A stretch of 64,000 nucleotides of DNA from Phytophthora sp. 'mugwort' (GCA_033558025.1 JAUCEF010000018.1:3534001-3598000), one strand, 5' to 3'. Counted from the first letter of the stretch, positions 8,372-20,278 are shown. Numbers and translations: made by a program. The notes: generated from the sequence alone by a model not told the origin.

Positions 8372-10765
8372 TCATTTTTCATCGGCAGCTTCTTCTAGCA
8401 CAATCTCTCTGCGTACTTGCTGGGCTAGAACCTCAGGCTGCTTCATTGCCATTTGCTCAGTGAGGTAGCGCAGCGTTGCTGGATTGAGCATCGCTCGTTC
8501 GTGAGCTGGCGTGATCCCCTTTAACTGACGATAGCGGGTAGCGTGCGAATCACTCAGTAGATGAGCTAGATCAATTCGGCCATGGCCCGGCACATTGATA
8601 CTCAGATGGGATTTGTCCTCAGTGTTCGCTTGAACCCTCTCGACGATGCGTGAAGACACAGGTGCTGGCAATGGCTGCGCAGAAGCCTCTACATCCTCGT
8701 TTGAGGATTTGGTCTCCTTTTGTCTCTGCTTTCTAGCCACTTTCTCTCGCCGCTTTTTCTCTTTGCGTTTATGTAGCTCTTCCTTTTGGCGTGCCTTTTC
8801 CAGTTCGAATACGAGCTCCAATCTTTTGCGCTCTTGGTCGTGCTCGCGCGAAATCCGCTCCAAAACGCTCTCCATCTCCAGCTTGTGCATTCATAAATAT
8901 ACGTTAGTCTCAGCTTGATGATGAACACAAGCAAGCAGGAGAATGCAACCTTACCATTTCGGTTGTGTCCGGACCGATTTTCAGCTCAAACGTAGCGTCT
9001 AGTTGAGATGACGCTTGATCCAAAGTTAACATTTCTTGTTCTGCAGGTGTCCCGGAAGTGTATGCTCCATCTGTATACAACGTTGCGTGTGCAGACAACT
9101 CCTCCCATATCTTAGCCTCAGAATTCTGCCCAGTTTCTTGGGCTACTGAGTTGTTGAGGTTTCTATTCCATGCATCGGTAGTACGTGACGCTTGGTTTTC
9201 GGCTTCTAACCCAGCAATTTGAAAGTCGTTGTTGATGTCGTAGAAACCAGCAGCTGGAGGTTCCCAAGCACTCTCCTTAGACACAGAGTTGATATAGTAG
9301 AATGCTTGAGAAGCGTCATCCCATGCCTGCGTCCAGTAACCTTCGTCACTTGGCCCAGCGACGTGTTCCTGGATTTGGGTTTGCGTTCGAAGCTGTTCGG
9401 ACTCAAGAAGCAGCCACTCCAGCATCAGAGGGATCAGTGACTCATCTTTCTCATGAATCTGTGCGAAGATGAACGCCGATATCTCCTTTTCCTGGGAGAC
9501 GAGATCCTGTTTGTAGTGCACTTTTTCCTTAAGATAGAGATAACTAGAGATGCGTAACGTTAGCACCTCAGTCACCCAGTCATTCTTCAGCAAAGCAAAG
9601 AGTCTTACATCGTATCCATTTGCTGCTGCGTAACACGTTCGAATTTGAAGCACCTCGCTTTCACATCTTTAAGACGATCACCGATTGTCTCGATCTGCAT
9701 GAAAAGCCCCGTAAGCTCTTCTTCAGTAGATACAGCAGCATCTTCGAATTGTTCGTCTCGATTCACCACCTCAGCAGCAAGATTCAACATCTGTTTCTTC
9801 ATTTCTACATTAGCATCGGCAATTCGCTGGGCAACGAGAAGATCCACCTTAAATCTCTATCAATTTCAATCAAACACAAACATTAGCCTTTCCACATGCT
9901 CAGAATATCCGTTCATAGTTACTCCAACCTCTTGGATTAGGATTTTCTCCAGTTCATGCATGCGGCCGTCTTCAGTTTCGTCATCCTCGGCGCTATATTT
10001 TGTGTCTGCTTTAGCTTCCGTCTCCTCTGTAGCTGCTGCTTGTTTTACTACATCACCGCTTTCAGCAGCCTGGCTCATTTGCACGAAAGCTTCTGCCCAA
10101 GGGAGCCAGCTCGCTTCCGCTTCATCCAGCTGTCCCCTTGCCTACAGCAAACAAAAGAAATATCTTCAATCTACCCATTCATCTCCAGCGAAATCAAATA
10201 TGTAGCCATGTTACATGAGCTTCAAGGATGGATCTCGCGATGGCTTCCTGCAGTGCCCACTCGGAGATCTCAGTGTTCCCCCTCTCGCTCTCATTGTAGC
10301 CAGCAGCTGCAATAGTTACACAATAACTAAGCTTCCTTTTCACCCGTAACTTTATGCATCAAAAACAGCCGCACCTTGTTTCTCCACCGCGTACTCGCTG
10401 ATCCTCGAGTGAAAGGCATCAAAGTCGTCAAACGTAAGCAGCGTCTGGATGCAGAACCTCTTCTCAGTCGACAACGCCGACTCGTACTTCAAGTTTTCCT
10501 CAACCGCCTCGACCAGGTCTTCCCCGGAACAGCCTAAATCATTCACGACCCCTTCCAACAGCCTCTCGACGCGGTCCTTGAACGCCATGAACGAGTCGAA
10601 CTGCTCCAGCTTGTGGCCCGTCACTTCGCCCGGTGGTTTCGGATCGCCTGGATCCATCAGGAAGCGTTTGTAGTGCGTCTCCAGGAAGTGCGTCACGGCA
10701 TCACGCCACGCGCTGCCCTGTACGAATTCGGCCACAGCATCCACAAGGAACCCCTTCTCCCCCAT
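8372..10765 (-). CDS. BART-domain protein with WW domain (CFAP36/CCDC104-like), six exons
   Basis: Exons on the minus strand are 10765-10375, 10306-10215, 10141-9923, 9847-9609, 9543-8955 and 8881-8372. All junction phases agree and give 679 residues. Residues about 5-130 form a BART (ARL2/ARL3-binding) domain (FLVDAVAEFVQGSAWRDAV, then LEGVVNDLGCSGEDLVEA). CFAP36 and BART proteins bind ARL3 or ARL2 GTPases at the ciliary base. A UIM-like helix (ALQEAIARSILEAH) follows at the second junction, then coiled coil. A WW domain (GYWTQAWDDASQAFYYIN to SAWEPP) comes next, and a long basic coiled coil closes the protein. WW domains bind proline-rich peptides. The BART plus WW combination is unusual for the family as I know it. 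The role in zoospore flagella is inferred. Introns are 65-75 nt, several with GCTAAT/GCTAAC branch-like sites. Confidence 0.78.
10201..10210 (-). promoter_or_regulatory. CATGGCTACA motif inside an intron
   Basis: An exact copy of the recurring 10-mer lies in intron 2 of the BART/WW gene, directly after the donor site, and so may be chance or part of splicing. Confidence 0.25.
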
Positions 10766-10801
10766 CGCAACAGCACTTCGCGTCGTTTCGTGCTCACCTC
10801 A

Positions 10802-10900
10802 CATGGCTACATCGAGCTAAGTGCGATGTAGCGGTGTCGAATCAGACGTCAAAATATATAGCCAATCAAAAAGTCTTCTTAATCATCCATTTTTCGACTA
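10802..10900. promoter_or_regulatory. Divergent promoter between BART/WW gene and TMCO4-like gene
   Basis: This 147-bp divergent spacer holds CATGGCTACA at 10802-10811. It also has a perfect 9-bp inverted repeat (arms 10806-10814 and 10824-10832, GCTACATCG/CGATGTAGC). An AT-rich TATATA at about 10854 is followed by a CCAAT box at 10862. An initiator-like TCATCCATTTTTC lies at 10883-10895, 18 bp before the ATG at 10913. The order CCAAT then initiator fits an oomycete core promoter for the rightward gene. The inverted repeat could act in both directions. Confidence 0.45.
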
Positions 10901-10912
10901 GCGACGTCAGCC

Positions 10913-12997
10913 ATGAAGAAGCTGTTCGCGCGTCATTCATCAGCGTCCCCCGCCGCGCTCTCCAGTGCCCCCGCCGCCCCCATTGCCTCGGAATACGCCA
11001 TGGAATTCCTCTCCGAGTCGCAGAAACGTGGCGTCGCGGGCCTCTGTGCGTGTCTCTTGCCGGCCGTGACCGACGGCTCCACCGCGCTTGCCTGGTCCAA
11101 AGCGTACCTTAAACTGCTGGTCGAACACTTCGTGGGGCTCTCCAGCGCGCAGACTGAGGCCTATGAGCCTATACTAACCTCCAGGAGACTGGAACTGACG
11201 CAGAAGGCGCATGAACCTTCGTCCGCCACCGTCGCGGAGCTCGATCCGTCGCCCTTCTTGGCGCTTGTTGTGCCCGAACGGGAGGCGGCCGGCGGCTTGA
11301 AGCGCTGGACCAGGAGGATTAAGCACCGGGCCAGACAGGGACACATCAATGGGACAGAGCAGGAGCCGCTCGAGACCTCGGAGTTGCTGACGCCCGAGGC
11401 GTTTCGCCTCGAGATCGTCAAGAGGCTCTTGTGGTTTACAGTCAAGAGTGTGGGCTACGATGCCAGAGCAAGGACGCTCTTGAGACGGCTCGTGCGAGCG
11501 CTGGAGCTGCAGTGGAGCGACGTGACCAGAGAAGAAGTGGATATCGGCCAGACGCTGTACGCTGAGGCCACGGCCATGCAGCTGGATAATGTGGCGGCCA
11601 AGCCCAAGATCTGGGACTGGAGGCGCAACGCTGCTATCGGTGCAGCGGCTGTCACGGGCGGTGCGTTGTTGGCTGTGACCGGAGGTCTGGCAGCCCCCGC
11701 GATTGCAGCGAGTTTGACGGCGCTAGGAGGTGCTGGAATCACCATTGGAGCTGCGGTCGGGTCGACTGCAGGTGTCACAGCCACCACGGTGCTATTTGGC
11801 ACGGCAGGGGCCGGAGTGATGGGCATGAAGGCAGACACCAGGACAAGGGGCGTACATGACTTTAGCTTTGATCTCGTGTCGGCAGGAGACGGAATGAATG
11901 TTTATATTTGTGTCTCAGGATGGCTGGATGACGATGACCCGCCTGGGAGCGGCTTCCGTCGAGCGTGGGGGGACAGTCGCGAGTACTTGCGCGCGTTTTA
12001 CCGACAGCGAAACCCCGAGAAAGTGGATCAAGTTGATCAAGTGATGGACCGCTACAAAGGACGGGAAGACGAATTCTTTGCTATTTTGCGACGTACGTAC
12101 AGCCTTGAGGCCGGGAACCCCGAGAATGACCCGCTAGGTATTGCAGATCTCTCGAAGATGGCGGTAGCGGACCAAGATTCTCGCTACAGTGACTTTACCA
12201 GTCTAAACAGCGACTCTAACGCCATTTCCACGAGTACACAGAGCTCAACTACAAGCAGCAGCGCCAGTTCAATGTGGGAGATGGGAACGAAGCATGAACC
12301 GCTACGTGCATGGCGATGGAAGGACCGCTTCCCTCAAGGTGACCAATATTGCCTCATGTGGGAGGAAGCTGGGCTTCGACGCTTTGGCAAATCCATGCGC
12401 ACGTTTGCAGCCGAGCAAATTTCGACCTACGCAACGTCTGAGATTGTCAAGTACACTGCACTCGCAGCGTTGTTCGCTGCAGTGGCTATTCCAAGAGTGA
12501 TTCTCCGACTAGCTGACATTATTGACAATGTCTGGACCGTCACGATGAATACTGCTGATACGTCTGGTAAATTATTGGCAGAAGCGTTGCGGAAGCGGGA
12601 GCAAGGTCTCCGACCGGTTACATTGGTAGGATACGGGATGGGAGCCAGATTGATCTTTTCCTGCTTGAAAGAGCTGGCGAAAAGCGACTCGATTGATGAG
12701 TCGTGCGGGATTGTTGAAAACGCAGTTCTGCTGGGCTCGCCCGTCCCATTGGCGCGTGATGACTGGACGAATGCTCGTCGTGTTGTCTCTGGAAGACTCA
12801 TTAACGGATATTCCGAAAAGGATTGGATGCTTGGTGTCATGTACCGGTATCAAGGCTGGGCACTGAATTCTGCTGGCATTGCGCCCATCGAAATTGCTGG
12901 TGTCGAGAATGTGGATCTGTCAGAAATTATCGGTGGACATTTGGAATACAAAAGCAAGATAGGTGCTATCATGGATTTACTGCAATTGGAGGGATAA
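10913..12997 (+). CDS. TMCO4/DUF726-family membrane protein with alpha/beta-hydrolase fold
   Basis: The single-exon frame encodes 694 residues. A central Gly/Ala-rich hydrophobic block at about residues 245-305 (AAAVTGGALLAVTGGLAAPA, GGAGITIGAAVGSTAG) gives the paired membrane segments typical of the family. It is followed by VNYICVSGWL-like strand text (MNVYICVSGWLDDDD). The C-terminal part holds the hydrolase-like core: RPVTLVGYGMGARLIFSCL, NAVLLGSPVP and INGYSEKDWMLGVMYR. The GxSxG-like elbow reads GYGMG, with Gly where a serine hydrolase would have Ser. This protein may therefore lack ester hydrolysis. A serine-rich linker lies at about 435-460. Family members are poorly characterised; roles in Golgi or lipid handling are only suggested. 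No introns are apparent. Confidence 0.75.
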   Translation: MKKLFARHSSASPAALSSAPAAPIASEYAMEFLSESQKRGVAGLCACLLPAVTDGSTALAWSKAYLKLLVEHFVGLSSAQTEAYEPILTSRRLELTQKAHEPSSATVAELDPSPFLALVVPEREAAGGLKRWTRRIKHRARQGHINGTEQEPLETSELLTPEAFRLEIVKRLLWFTVKSVGYDARARTLLRRLVRALELQWSDVTREEVDIGQTLYAEATAMQLDNVAAKPKIWDWRRNAAIGAAAVTGGALLAVTGGLAAPAIAASLTALGGAGITIGAAVGSTAGVTATTVLFGTAGAGVMGMKADTRTRGVHDFSFDLVSAGDGMNVYICVSGWLDDDDPPGSGFRRAWGDSREYLRAFYRQRNPEKVDQVDQVMDRYKGREDEFFAILRRTYSLEAGNPENDPLGIADLSKMAVADQDSRYSDFTSLNSDSNAISTSTQSSTTSSSASSMWEMGTKHEPLRAWRWKDRFPQGDQYCLMWEEAGLRRFGKSMRTFAAEQISTYATSEIVKYTALAALFAAVAIPRVILRLADIIDNVWTVTMNTADTSGKLLAEALRKREQGLRPVTLVGYGMGARLIFSCLKELAKSDSIDESCGIVENAVLLGSPVPLARDDWTNARRVVSGRLINGYSEKDWMLGVMYRYQGWALNSAGIAPIEIAGVENVDLSEIIGGHLEYKSKIGAIMDLLQLEG

Positions 12998-13107
12998 TAA
13001 CTAGGTAAGCAGTCAAAGTTCGCAAGAATCCGCTGTACGTCATATTTACATTGATACAATTTTTTGAGTCTTTCTTTTTTTTGCTTTTCGTACCAAAAAA
13101 AAACTTG

Positions 13108-16100
13108 TCATCGCTTGTCTTTTGTCTGCAGACTTCGATGAGCGAACTGTTGGATATGGCGATGCATTTCCTCCTCTTTCTTCTTGACATAGTTGATCTG
13201 TTTGATGAGCGCGGATGCCTTTCGACGGTAGAAGTTAATGTGATCCAACGCCTCTAGAGTTTGTTCTGCTTGGATACGATTTGGCCGAAGACGAGTCGAC
13301 ATTTTGAATCGTTTGCTCTTAGTCGTGAGTTGACGGACCAGTAGACTTGTTACGCGCGAGCTGGACGGGAAAATGCTACTAAAAGAAAACAGGCGAGGCA
13401 TACATTGAGCTTGAAGACGCTCTACGCCCGGTGACTGTGGTAACAGACTGAAGCAGCCTGATGTGGCCGGAACGGGATCAATGGCGGACATGGGAAAACT
13501 TGTGCGACGGCTACCGGTGACGCTGGTCGGTGGACGAATGGGTAGACCTTCGCGTTGGACATTAACTGTATAATATCGCAAGATGCTGCCCTTGCGGTTA
13601 AATAGACGGGTGACGTACGTCATGTGGACGACTGCAAGGTTCAAATCGTTGTTTTCCACTGCGATAGCACCCCGGATAAACTCGATACGACTTCGCAGCA
13701 AAATAATATCGAGCTCGGGGAGATCGTTGACGCGAGGATGTGTGTTCAAGATCTTGCTAGAAGTGCGCATACAGTCCTCAGCAAAGCCCAGTTCGGTTGC
13801 TTCCATTGCACCTGCTGCAGCGAGATAGTATGCTTCCATCGCTTCTTTAGGGTTATCTGACTGTGAAAGATGGTACCCGAGCAAAGCGTAATGCTGATAG
13901 GGCATTGGGCGAATGGCGGATGCTGGTTTCGTTGGGCTTTCTACCGTCAATTTTGTAGCTGAAGCTACAGAGCCGAGAGCTGCGAGCGTGGGAGGAGTGA
14001 GAGGGTCACGCCCAGACTTGGTAGCTGCGTACCGGAGCCATTCCGAGTACAACCCGTGAAGGACTTTGCGTTGAGAAGGCAGCATCGTGTCGTACACAAC
14101 AAGTCGCATTTCTTCCGTATTGAAGAAATAGAGTTTGTTATGGAGGTCAATCGTCAAGAGCACTTTTTCGCAAGGAACGAGACTATCACGAACTTGTCGG
14201 AGTAATGACACTTCCGTTGTAGGCTTTGGTACTTTGAGCCGGATGCCACTAGCTTCGCCCATGCTCCCATCGGAATACGCATTGGATAAAAGTGTCAGGA
14301 CACCGTTGACCATTCTCTCTTCACTTGGCTGTGGATTGATGCTGAGCAGTTTTAATGCCGTCTGGGCCAGAGCATCGAGCGAGTCGACGATTGACATGAC
14401 TCGTGCTCGAATATGTTGAGGCACCAATGTATCCATTTCGTCCAAATCTTTAAGAATCACAATGTTGTGGCTCTCTGGCTCGATGGCAATGTACTTGGCG
14501 TCCAACATCAAGTTCAAGAGCTTGAGTAGCGATCCTGGATTCCCTTCTGTCCGCTCATACACAAAGTCCAGCACTTGGGTATCCATAATTGTGATATGGT
14601 ATTGCTGACACAGGAAAAGACTCGTTTCCTGGTACGTGAAGCAGGTCATTTGACGTGTCTCCACACTCGGAAGACTCATTACAAGAGCTAATAGCATCGA
14701 TCTAGCGCTTGCAGTGTGCTTCGAGATGCCTCGCACAGTAATTAAGAAATACACATTGGGCAGTTCTTCCAGCACTTTGAGTACAAGACTCAAACTGCGG
14801 TTATCCATCCATTGGGCATCGTCAAAAACTAGCATGATGGGCTTGGCGGCGCTCACTATTGCAATCATGGAGAAAAGTACCTGTCGGAATGACTTCAACG
14901 TGCCTTCTCCCTTCTCCACACTCGATTCTGCTGTATCTCCTGTGTCATCGTACGGGAACCAATGACGCAGCGCTTTAAGTGTCTCCTTTGTGATTTGTTG
15001 GTGTATCAACAAGTAATCCAGTACAGTGACTCGATGCGAATTTGACGCTGTGTCCTCGGCGTTCAATTTGCCACTGTCGTTTATCCGTCGAGTAAAGCTA
15101 TTATCAGGATCGACTTCACTCTCACGATCGCTAACTTCATCGTGAGTTGTCAACGTATTTGTTCGTGAAGGTCGTCCCTGTTGGCTTGATCGAGGCGCTG
15201 CCAAATTGCTGTACTTCACAGAGTCAAGTGCTGTGGAATCTACAACAATTTGGCTAAGCCCGCGGGTCAACCCCGTGACATCGATACTTGGTAACGAGGC
15301 TTTGCTCTGTGAAGCTTTGACCATAACTGTTGCCACCGCTTTCACAATTCCTCGCCAGGCGTGAAAATCCACAGCTGTATCCATACTGTCACCACTTCCT
15401 TTAAAGCAACGCAACGAATGCCGCTGCATGACGTGATGGATCAACATGGTTTTACCTGTACCGCTGTCGCCACACACAACTAATGCTCGGTGTGTAAGCA
15501 CGTCGTTGGTGCTGGACTTTGACCCGAAAAGCGGGACTGCGTCAAGGATTCCGCTGCATCTGTACGGCGCTGGACAAGTTGTTTCGGAGGAAGACGTCGC
15601 GAACGCTTCGGATGCCTTGGAATACTGCTGGACGGGGAAAACTTGGATCTGCTCTGTCTTCCCTTTCACGTTCATCTCGAGTACGTCACGGAAACAGATC
15701 GAGTCTTTCGTCTCTTTATAAGTTCGATCGTCACAGTAGATTTCACCAACAGGAGCTGCAGACATTAACCGAGCAGCCAGATTAATAGAGTCTCCTACGA
15801 CGGCATACTCTGCTCGAGCGCTGCTCCCCACAGAACCACAAAATACAGACCCCGTTGTGACACTGAAACGAAAAAAACAAACTCGTTTAGTCACAAAAAC
15901 ATCTTATGCATAGTTCACATTAATTTCCTACTTTGACGTACCCGATGGAGGCGCTCACTCCACTTTCCAGAACATACGAAGCGAATTTAACGCCGCGAAA
16001 AGCTGTCAGAAGAAGACGTAGGCAAAGTTTTAGTTTTTTCTCGAAATGAATTTTCTCAACATCAAAAAAACACGTACCATTATTTTCGTGAAAAAATGGC

Positions 16101-17584
16101 GGAAGACCGATCACGACAATGGCAATCGCTCCTTTGTCATCGATGAGGAACTGGCGCAGCATTCCTTGCGCCTTGTACGCGCACTCTTGGATCGTACACA
16201 AGTTCTGATGGATAGTCTGTAGCTGCTTTTGCGCGTCTTGGATCTCAATCACCCCTTCAAGTTTCACAAACGCGACCGTGACATTCAAGCGACAAGGAGT
16301 GAGCGCGAGGCCCTTTTGCAAGTGAGATACAATCGCTCCGGGCACGTAACAGCGTAGAAACCCGATGAGTTCCGCGCTCGCTTCTAGTGGTGAAGTTACA
16401 GTACTCACGCGGTGGACAGCTACAACCGCTGCGGGATCTCCTGGTACCTCTTGCACGAGATAATTCCCGCTTGAATGATAACTCACATCGAGCTCGGGTA
16501 AAGTCCCAAACCGGGTCTTTATAGCCTCATAAGCTTCAGGTGAGAGCGCGAGCTGACCCTTTTTCGCGTTCTCTTCGGCAAAACTCATCTGTCGATTGGC
16601 ATCTCCACTCAAGTAAAACTCCCATCGGTTTAGCACTCCACCGACGTGGTTGCCCGTCATATCGCTCACGCCAATTCCCACGTGCATTCCTAGCAGTGTT
16701 AGATGCGGTTGGTCGCTGTCGTGTTCATTGCTGGTCGCCACAGCCTCTTCCAGAGCCTGCAACGCCTCCAGAGCACAACAAACAGCGCGATACACTAACT
16801 CGCCCGCTGGCGTCACTTTCCCTCGAGAAGCTTCCGTCTCCCACATGACAATGAGTGCGTCGCCCGCAAACTTGATAATATCTCCTCCATGTTTGAGGAT
16901 CACGTCAATCACTGGTTCAAGACTCTTATTGAGCGTCGTTGTCAATGTTTCGACAGCAATTCCTTGCGTTGCCACCGAAGGTTTGGCGCCGTGCAGGAAG
17001 CTCATAGTCGATGATGAAGAGTATGACGCTCCGCTCTGCCGTCTTTGTCGCATCATATCACTGGGACGAAGATTTTCTTCATCGTCTGCGGCCATATCGT
17101 CGTCATATCTCGTCGCCGAATTTCTTCTGATTGACAGTTCCCGTGGGCTTGAAGGGAATATGTTGCAAGCAGCAGAACAGCCAATACCTGGTAATGTTGG
17201 CAATACTGGCTGTGATATCCTTGATTTGAACGTCTTGGACTCGACATGAAGCATCGTCCCGCTGCTGCTGCGTGTTCCGCTTGATAATGGAGGTCTGGGC
17301 GGAGGTCCTAGTGTTGCTACTGACGCGACGGAAGTGACAGACGACGATGTGTTGCCACTACTGCCTGGATTGCTATTAGTTTCTCGACTTTGGCGACGTT
17401 CATCCTCACTAAGTCGACTACCGAGTGACGAGAAGCCCGAGATGTCGAAGAGAGCAACTGTGGCGAGGAATGAGAAGCTCTCGGGCCCTCGACGGCGGTC
17501 GGGGTTGTTGACGAAGCGAGACACGACGATCTTGGGTACATGACGCAAAAGCACGTTGAGCTCGCCGACCGACGAGTTCGGCAT
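13108..17584 (-). CDS. Soluble adenylyl cyclase-like protein (ADCY10 type), three exons
   Basis: Exons are 17584-16078, 16002-15942 and 15862-13108, with introns of 75 and 79 nt and matching phases; the product has 1440 residues. The first class III cyclase domain includes VALFDISGFSS and, further on, GGDIIKFAGDALIVMW, so both metal-binding Asp positions look kept. The second is compact and spans the exon joins (SIGVTTGSVFCGSVGS, EYAVVGDSINLAARL). Next comes a P-loop ATPase with Walker A GDSGTGKT and VFDDAQW, then a helical region and a C-terminal coiled coil. This order is that of bicarbonate-responsive soluble cyclases that make cAMP in cilia and sperm. A Ser-rich insertion lies at about residues 65-190. 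Bicarbonate regulation is inferred from family only. Confidence 0.85.
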
Positions 17585-17811
17585 GACCCCTTCAGCTCTA
17601 GACTTGTAGCCAAGACCACGTGGTGAAGCAGGTCGAGCGAGATCGTCGTCTTCCTCTCTGGCTTAACAGGTTGTCCGTCTTCTGATAGCGATCAAGCTAA
17701 AATTACTGCGTTGAGGTCCTAGTTTAGCACGGCTGTGAGCGCAGGAAACGGCTTGAAATCGGATAGAAATGAGCGTAGGAATCGTAGTTACCAGCTTCAA
17801 CATGGTGTAGA

Positions 17812-17846
17812 CATGGCTACATTTATTGTACTGACAGATGGCTACA
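17812..17846. promoter_or_regulatory. Two CATGGCTACA-like motifs upstream of KTI12
   Basis: An exact CATGGCTACA (17812-17821) and a one-mismatch GATGGCTACA (17837-17846) lie between the cyclase and KTI12 genes, 43-77 bp before the KTI12 ATG. The second copy contains an in-frame ATG that could lengthen KTI12 by 17 residues. Confidence 0.35.
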
Positions 17847-17888
17847 TCAACGAACTTAAGTGCGCTTTTTCACACGTATTCACGTATC

Positions 17889-18894
17889 ATGCCTCTCGTC
17901 GTAGTGTGTGGAATCCCTGCCGCTGGCAAGACGACTTTGGCTACAGCGTTAGTGAGCCATCTGCACCGTGAATTACCGGACAACGAGATCGTGTGCATCT
18001 CGCCAGCGACCGTCAATGTCGACAAGAATCAGGGTTACGTTGGTAAGGAGTGGAAAATGGGTGGCGCACAGTGCTCAAAATTGGGCGCAGTAACCTCTTA
18101 TTTACTGCGCAATTAAAAGTTGTGCTAATTTCGTTGTGCAGATAGTAGAACGGAGAAGGACACTCGGAGTGCGTTAAAAGCTGCAGTGGAGAAGGTGGTG
18201 GACACCAAGACAATTGTGGTGCTGGATGCACTCAACTACACTAAAGGGGAGAGATACGAGCTCTTCTGTAAGGCCAAAGCGGAGAGCACAACGTACTGTG
18301 TGGTACGTAGAACGGTTGCAGTTCGAGTTGTGGACTGTGGACTGAATGCTTATGGTGCTGGAAAAGGTCTACGTGGACACACCGATGGAGATGGCGTTAC
18401 AGCGTAATAGAGAGAGAGAGGAACGCTTGGACCCCAAGCTGCTGGAGGAGCTGGCGGCTCGATTTGAGGTTCCTTTGGACAGGAATCGATGGGACAGTCC
18501 ACTCTTTCGTCTGACTCCGGACGACTTTACTGCTGATGGCGCTGGACTGCCGTTGGACGCAATCACGAACGCTATTCGCTTTGGAAAGACTGTGAAGGCA
18601 GGTCTTGCTACGAAGGCGGCTCCTGTTGTGGAGACGAGCTTTCTTCAGGCTCTGGATGAAGGGACCACCGCTATTGTAGAGGCCTTGTTGATACACCAGC
18701 GCGATGCTGGCGTAGCTGACAGTCTGCGAGTGCCACCACACACTATCAACAATGAGCTGAGACTCAGTCGCCCTTTGTCCACGGCCGAGGCTCGTCGGCA
18801 CCGCCGTCAGTACATCAAGATCACTCGTCTACGGCCTTGTGTTATTGCTGCGATTGGTGACCTCTTCGTCGAGTATCTCAACCAACAGACGTAG
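17889..18894 (+). CDS. KTI12: KTI12-family P-loop protein (Elongator-associated), three exons
   Basis: Exons are 17889-18042, 18142-18302 and 18367-18894 (introns 99 and 64 nt), giving 280 residues, a normal KTI12 length. The protein opens MPLVVVCGIPAAGKTT, the family's N-terminal P-loop. It continues with TKTIVVLDALNYTKGERYEL and, across the second junction, CVVYVDTPMEMALQRN. After this comes FEVPLDRNRWDSPLF, the conserved RWD/SPLF segment. KTI12 acts with the Elongator complex in tRNA wobble-uridine modification. An in-frame ATG at 17838 would add 17 residues, but family members start at MPL. The gene is divergent from the cyclase gene. Confidence 0.88.
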
Positions 18895-18988
18895 ACTGCA
18901 ATGCGATGCCTGATGTGCGACGTCATTGTCGAAATGAGCTGCAAGTTCTACTGATCGGTGCAGCAATGGTATTGAACTACATGTAGCG

Positions 18989-20278
18989 CTATTCACTTCT
19001 CTCTAACTCCGCGTAGTCACTGTGTTCAACGAGTCGTGCAAGACGCGCTAGTTCACACGAGAGAGTCCCCATAAACAGTAACTGGCACACGATGGCAAGA
19101 GCTTCAAAAAAGGCTTCTTGGACAGCAGTAAACCCCAGCGGATTCGGCCACACACCATTAGCGCACAGGAAGAACAAGCCAACTAATAAAAAAGCACACA
19201 CACCCGTTAATCCCCTTCATCCTCATTCAACGCAGCGCATTCAAACAAAAAAAAACTTACACAGGAACGTCGACGCCAGTCCAGTGTTCAGGAATAAGCG
19301 CCCAAGAGTGTATGCCGTACTGAAATCCAGCCGCCTCCAGCGACGCAGCGAGAGCCAAAACGAACGTCGACGCAGCACAACGAGAAGACTGGAGCTTGAC
19401 GCCTGCTTTCCATCAACGCCTGCGGTCTCATCTTCATGTAAAATGCTCTTCCTCGCAGTCTGCATCGCGATCATCATCACCCACGCAGCGATAAAGAAGA
19501 CAATGGTAAAGTTGACATGCGCATCATGGTACATGCGCATATCCATGACTGCGAGGCCACAAAGCGAGATCGACGACGTAATACCAGCTACAAGACAAGC
19601 ATAACCCGCCACCAAGTGCCTCGCTGTGCTCTCGCTTTCGTCCACACTTCGCCGCTGTGCCATGCGTAGCTGCAAGTACCAGAAGAAGAGCACGTCCGAC
19701 GCCAAGATGAAGATGGCGGTGAGGCACATACCCCCCGTAAACGCGTAACCCTCTGGTCGGAACGTGGCAGCGTACGAGAGCGTCGGGAAGTTCTCGGAGC
19801 ACGTGAAGTGATTGGCACAGGCAAGCAGTTCAGTGCCTAGCATGGTACAGATGCCGGTCAAGGGCACAAGCCACGCGATGAAGCCAACATTGTCGGTGCG
19901 CGCCATGTCCCCCAAAGTGTCCAACAAGGTGGGATTTGGTGGACGTATTCCGTCGTCGTCGGACAAGTATTGTCCACTATTGTCTTCTTTTTCGTGGTCG
20001 GAAGCGGACGAATCGGATTCCGCGTCCGAGTCGCTCTCTTCTTTGTCGCTGGAGTCACTGGACGACGCTTCAGAGGACGCTTCAGAGGACGCTTCAGAGG
20101 ACGTCTTTGACGAGGAGGAAGACACGTCGGAATTAGAGTCTGAGTCCGAGTCGATGGCGCTCTCGGCGTCGGCGTTGCCGTCTGAGTCCGCGAGTGTGCG
20201 ATGCCACGTCAGGTCTTCAGACCGGAGAGTAACCCGCGCGTCAGGGGTACGATTGGGGATGGGCAGCACCGCTGCCAT
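18989..20278 (-). CDS. Frag1/DRAM/Sfk1-like multi-pass membrane protein, two exons
   Basis: Exons are 20278-19261 and 19182-18989, joined by a 78-nt intron (GTAAGT..TTAG, phase 1); the product has 403 residues. The first 120 residues are acidic and Ser-rich with a short tandem repeat. Then about six hydrophobic segments follow: FIAWLVPLTGICTMLGTELL, GGMCLTAIFILASDVLFFWY, VAGYACLVAGITSSISLCG, FTIVFFIAAWVMMIAM, one over the exon join (LASTFLFGLFFLCANG) and AFFEALAIVCQLLFMG. The W..P.TG start of the first segment and the segment count fit the Frag1/DRAM/Sfk1 group, whose members act in GPI-anchor remodelling or autophagy. The exact role is unknown. The family call is moderate; the membrane topology is firm. 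Confidence 0.6.
20064..20099 (-). repeat. 12-bp in-frame tandem repeat, three units
   Basis: Three exact units of GACGCTTCAGAG encode a repeated acidic Ser/Glu/Ala motif in the N-terminal tail of the DRAM-like protein. Copy number is likely to vary between strains. Confidence 0.8.
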
